Part shown: positions 5,425-7,296 of the stretch, piece after piece
How the letters are laid out: each line of letters begins with the position of its first letter
Position numbering within the stretch: the first letter of the stretch is position 1
DNA from: Deltaproteobacteria bacterium
GTDB lineage: Bacteria > Desulfobacterota > DAOWNY01
NCBI GenBank assembly: GCA_030642325.1
Contig: DAOWNY010000090.1
Location: forward strand, 1-7,296
DNA: 7,296 nt
Direction: 5' to 3'
Made by a program: the position numbers and the translations under genes
Notes under the pieces: generated by a model
Seen by the model: only the letters and a program-made list of their open reading frames with translations
What the model was told of the DNA's origin: nothing
Databases searched by the model: none

Positions 5425-6348
5425 CTACTCCTGAAAGAGCCAGGTGCTTAAGTAACGCTCGCCGGTATCGGACAAGACAACCAATATGAGCTTTCCTTGA
5501 TTTTCAGGCCTTTTGGCCACTTCCAGGGCAGCCCATGCTGCCGCTCCTGAAGTTATTCCCGCCAGTATCCCCTCTTCTTTAGCCAAACGCCTTGTCATCA
5601 TCCCGGCATCTTCATCGGTAACTTTTATCACTTCATCAATCAGGTCCATTCTCAGGACTTTCGGAATAAATCCGGCGCCGATACCCTGAATTTTATGGGA
5701 TCCGGGTTGACCACCGGAAAGAACAGGAGAGTCTGCCGGTTCCACGGCGATGGCCCGAAACTCTTTTTTTCTGCTTTTAATTGCCTCTGCCACCCCGGTG
5801 ATGGTTCCGCCGGTTCCCACTTCGGCTACTATTATGTCTATTTTTCCTTCAGTATCTCTCCAGATCTCATCAGCCGTAGTCGTACGGTGAATTTCCGGAT
5901 TAGCCGGATTCTCAAATTGTTGAGGAATAAAAGATTTATCTATCTCTTCAGCCAATTGTTCGGCCCTGTTAATGGCTCCGGTCATTCCTTCGGAACCGGG
6001 GGTTAAAACCAGTTCCGCCCCTAAAAGCTTCAAGAGAGATCTCCTTTCCACACTCATGGTATCGGGCATGGTGAGAACCAGACGATAGCCCCGGGCAGCC
6101 GCGACAAAAGCTAACGCTATGCCCGTATTGCCTGAAGTAGGCTCAATAATGGTAGTGCCTTTGGTTATCAATCCCTTTTTTTCTGCCGTTTCAAACAGGC
6201 TTACCCCGATCCTATCCTTCACGCTTCCTAATGGGTTGAATGATTCCAGTTTTACCACTACTTGTGCTCTGCACTCTTCGGTTAACCGGTTCAACCGGAC
6301 CAAGGGGGTGTTGCCGACAGTTTCGGTAATATTGTTGTAAATTTTCAT
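5425..6348 (-). CDS. cysK: Cysteine synthase (O-acetylserine sulfhydrylase)
   Basis: PLP-dependent enzyme making L-cysteine and acetate from O-acetyl-L-serine and sulfide, in the cytoplasm. The 307 residues have the N-terminal IGNTPLVRL-like segment (VGNTPLVRL 11-19), the PLP lysine K44 in NPLGSVKDR (38-46), the substrate loop TSGNTG (71-76), the phosphate-binding GTGGT (178-182), GIGAGFIP, GITSGAA, and a C-terminal DTGERYLST block. Length matches CysK (about 305-310). The ATG at 6348 has AAGG about 8 bases upstream and a normal family N-terminus; the frame extends back to a GTG at 6426, but those 26 residues are not CysK-like. Small oddities are a glutamate at 176, just before VGTGGT, where glycine is more usual, and serine instead of proline before DTGERYLST. 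It lies 244 bases downstream of cysE, which makes its substrate. Cystathionine beta-synthase-like relatives are less likely given length and motifs. Confidence 0.95.
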   Translation of the reverse strand: MKIYNNITETVGNTPLVRLNRLTEECRAQVVVKLESFNPLGSVKDRIGVSLFETAEKKGLITKGTTIIEPTSGNTGIALAFVAAARGYRLVLTMPDTMSVERRSLLKLLGAELVLTPGSEGMTGAINRAEQLAEEIDKSFIPQQFENPANPEIHRTTTADEIWRDTEGKIDIIVAEVGTGGTITGVAEAIKSRKKEFRAIAVEPADSPVLSGGQPGSHKIQGIGAGFIPKVLRMDLIDEVIKVTDEDAGMMTRRLAKEEGILAGITSGAAAWAALEVAKRPENQGKLILVVLSDTGERYLSTWLFQE

Positions 6349-6510
6349 ATTTACTACCTTCAGACATTTAAGGGTTAACGGATATGGTCTTGCTCGCCGG
6401 GATGACAAATTCTCCGAGCAATCCACATGGCTTGCTTCCTCTTTTTTTGGAGGGGCTTTAATTGCCTAAAATGGCTATTGATTTTACGCAGCTTGACACT
6501 AAAAATTAAC

Positions 6511-6539
6511 AGTTTAAATTTGAAATTTATTCCATTCAA
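6511..6539 (-). promoter_or_regulatory. Candidate internal promoter for cysK
   Basis: On the minus strand TTGAAT (plus-strand 6534-6539) and TAAACT (6511-6516) are separated by 17 bases, each a 4/6 match to the vegetative consensus. Start of transcription would be near 6504, giving a leader of about 155 bases before the cysK ATG. The palindromes at 6515-6529 and 6532-6542 cover the spacer and the -35 box, which would suit an operator. Both hexamers are weak. Confidence 0.25.
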
Positions 6540-6551
6540 TGGTGTCGACAC
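6515..6551. repeat. Three consecutive palindromes between cysE and cysK
   Basis: Within 37 bases lie TAAATTT-G-AAATTTA (6515-6529, perfect 7-base arms), CCATT-C-AATGG (6532-6542, perfect 5-base arms) and GTGTCGACAC (6542-6551, perfect 10-base palindrome). The second and third share a base. They are candidate operators for a dimeric regulator; I cannot assign them to a known factor. Confidence 0.45.
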
Positions 6552-6592
6552 AGAGCTTACTCAATAACCATTTAAAGAAAAATCCTGTAAAT

Positions 6593-7296
6593 TTATGATT
6601 TTTTTTTATTCGCGTCATCAGGCAGGGTGTTGTCTTGGTAATTTACCATCATTTTTGGAGACTCAATCCCCTGAAGATCCTCTAACTTTTTGAGTCTCGT
6701 TTCCAGTTTTTCCTGAATTGTTAAGAGAATTTTTATTACTTCGGATAACGGGTCGGGAAGATTGCCGTGTTCAAGATCAAGCTCAATGGATTTATCTGTT
6801 TTTGCCTCCACTATTCTCCCGGGAACCCCCACCACGGTTGCCCCATCGGGAACGGATTTAACTACCACTGATCCTGAGCCTATTCGGGCTCCGTCTCCAA
6901 TGGTGATTGCTCCCAGAATGCAGGCATTGGATCCTACAACCACTTTCTTGCCTAAAGTAGGGTGACGTTTCTTTTTTTCCAGACTGGTGCCCCCCAGAAC
7001 CACCCCCTTGTAAATCAGACAATTATCACCAACTTCCGCAGTTTCTCCAATCACAACTCCCATTCCGTGATCAATAAAAACCCTTCTTCCTATTTTGGCC
7101 CCCGGGTGAATTTCTATACCGGTTAGTGTTCGACTAAAATGGGAGATTATCCGGGCCAAAGTATACCACCGATGCCGATAAAGGAAGTGAGCAATCCTGT
7201 AAAACCAGAGGGCATGTAATCCAGGATAGCAGAGGACAGCTTCCAGAATATTATTGGCCGCCGGGTCATCAGCTAAAACAGTTTTGATATCCTCCC
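6593..7296 (-). CDS. cysE: Serine O-acetyltransferase, N-terminus outside window
   Basis: Transfers acetyl from acetyl-CoA to L-serine, giving O-acetylserine for CysK; this is the committed step of cysteine synthesis. The frame is open to the window edge, so the start is missing; 233 residues are visible. They begin EDIKTVLADDPAANNILEAV, close to the usual CysE N-terminus after a short M..+(K/R) lead, so probably under ten residues are lost. The helical N-terminal part (CYPGLHALWFYRIAHFLYRH) is followed by a left-handed beta-helix of hexapeptide repeats. The catalytic Asp-His pair is D75-H76 (DHGMGVVIGETA), and the second active-site histidine is in RHPTLG. A TTG at 7159 is not the start, because conserved sequence continues upstream. 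After the helix comes a charged coiled-coil-like segment (about 185-210) and a hydrophilic tail ending DDANKKKS, without the C-terminal isoleucine that lets enterobacterial CysE dock into CysK. cysK follows on the same strand. Confidence 0.95.
   Translation of the reverse strand, partial: EDIKTVLADDPAANNILEAVLCYPGLHALWFYRIAHFLYRHRWYTLARIISHFSRTLTGIEIHPGAKIGRRVFIDHGMGVVIGETAEVGDNCLIYKGVVLGGTSLEKKKRHPTLGKKVVVGSNACILGAITIGDGARIGSGSVVVKSVPDGATVVGVPGRIVEAKTDKSIELDLEHGNLPDPLSEVIKILLTIQEKLETRLKKLEDLQGIESPKMMVNYQDNTLPDDANKKKS

Larger units (their letters stand above)
6349..6592. other. cysE-cysK gap with possible cysK leader
   Basis: Non-coding 244 bases. It contains a cluster of three palindromes (6515-6551), a possible internal promoter, and on the cysK side a 7-bp inverted repeat TTGCTCG / CGAGCAA (6390-6396 and 6415-6421) with an 18-base loop. 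I looked for a T-box or SAM riboswitch, both of which can control sulfur genes in Firmicutes, and could not recognise the conserved core of either. Confidence 0.5.

Noticed and set aside
6493..6520. Plus-strand TTGACA with TAAATT 16 bases later, a possible antisense promoter toward the 3' end of cysE
   Set aside because: The -35 is perfect but the -10 is poor and lies in AT-rich palindromic DNA; no gene is served by it.

Overview
The window (about 7.3 kb, moderate to low GC) looks like chromosomal DNA of an anaerobic bacterium, most likely a member of the Firmicutes/Clostridia. The reasons are a four-subunit ferredoxin-dependent 2-oxoacid oxidoreductase, strong GGAGG-type ribosome binding sites with some GTG starts, and the short Bacillus/Clostridium-type serine acetyltransferase. 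The species cannot be named from the sequence alone.

Layout from left to right. (1) Bases 1-251, plus strand: the decayed 3' part of a four-helix-bundle (S23/23S intervening-sequence type) protein gene, broken by three indels. (2) Bases 252-460: a short gap with a terminator-like hairpin for the next operon. (3) Bases 461-3407, minus strand: a tight operon korD-korA-korB-korC encoding the delta, alpha, beta and gamma subunits of a 2-oxoglutarate (or related 2-oxoacid):ferredoxin oxidoreductase. (4) Bases 3408-4519: about 1.1 kb without an intact gene. It holds a candidate kor promoter, the C-terminal stub of an ISL3-family transposase, a terminator-like stem-loop, a very AT-rich stretch with two inverted repeats, and a good sigma-54-type -24/-12 promoter match just before the next gene. 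(5) Bases 4520-5188, plus strand: a membrane-anchored lytic transglycosylase (SLT domain). (6) Bases 5189-5424: a gap between convergent genes with no clear terminator. (7) Bases 5425-6348, minus strand: cysK, cysteine synthase. (8) Bases 6349-6592: a cysE-cysK gap with clustered palindromes over a possible internal promoter. (9) Bases 6593-7296, minus strand: cysE, serine O-acetyltransferase, cut by the right window edge.

How the genes work together: KorDABC forms one enzyme that couples 2-oxoacid and CoA to reduced ferredoxin and acyl-CoA, as in incomplete or reversible TCA cycles of anaerobes. CysE and CysK carry out the two consecutive steps from serine to cysteine, which also supplies sulfur for the iron-sulfur clusters. 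The lytic transglycosylase is a separate cell-wall gene. I see no intact new defence or mobile system. The points most worth a second look are the sigma-54-like promoter with upstream dyads, the palindrome-covered cysK leader, the N-terminal extension of KorD, and the two gene relics.
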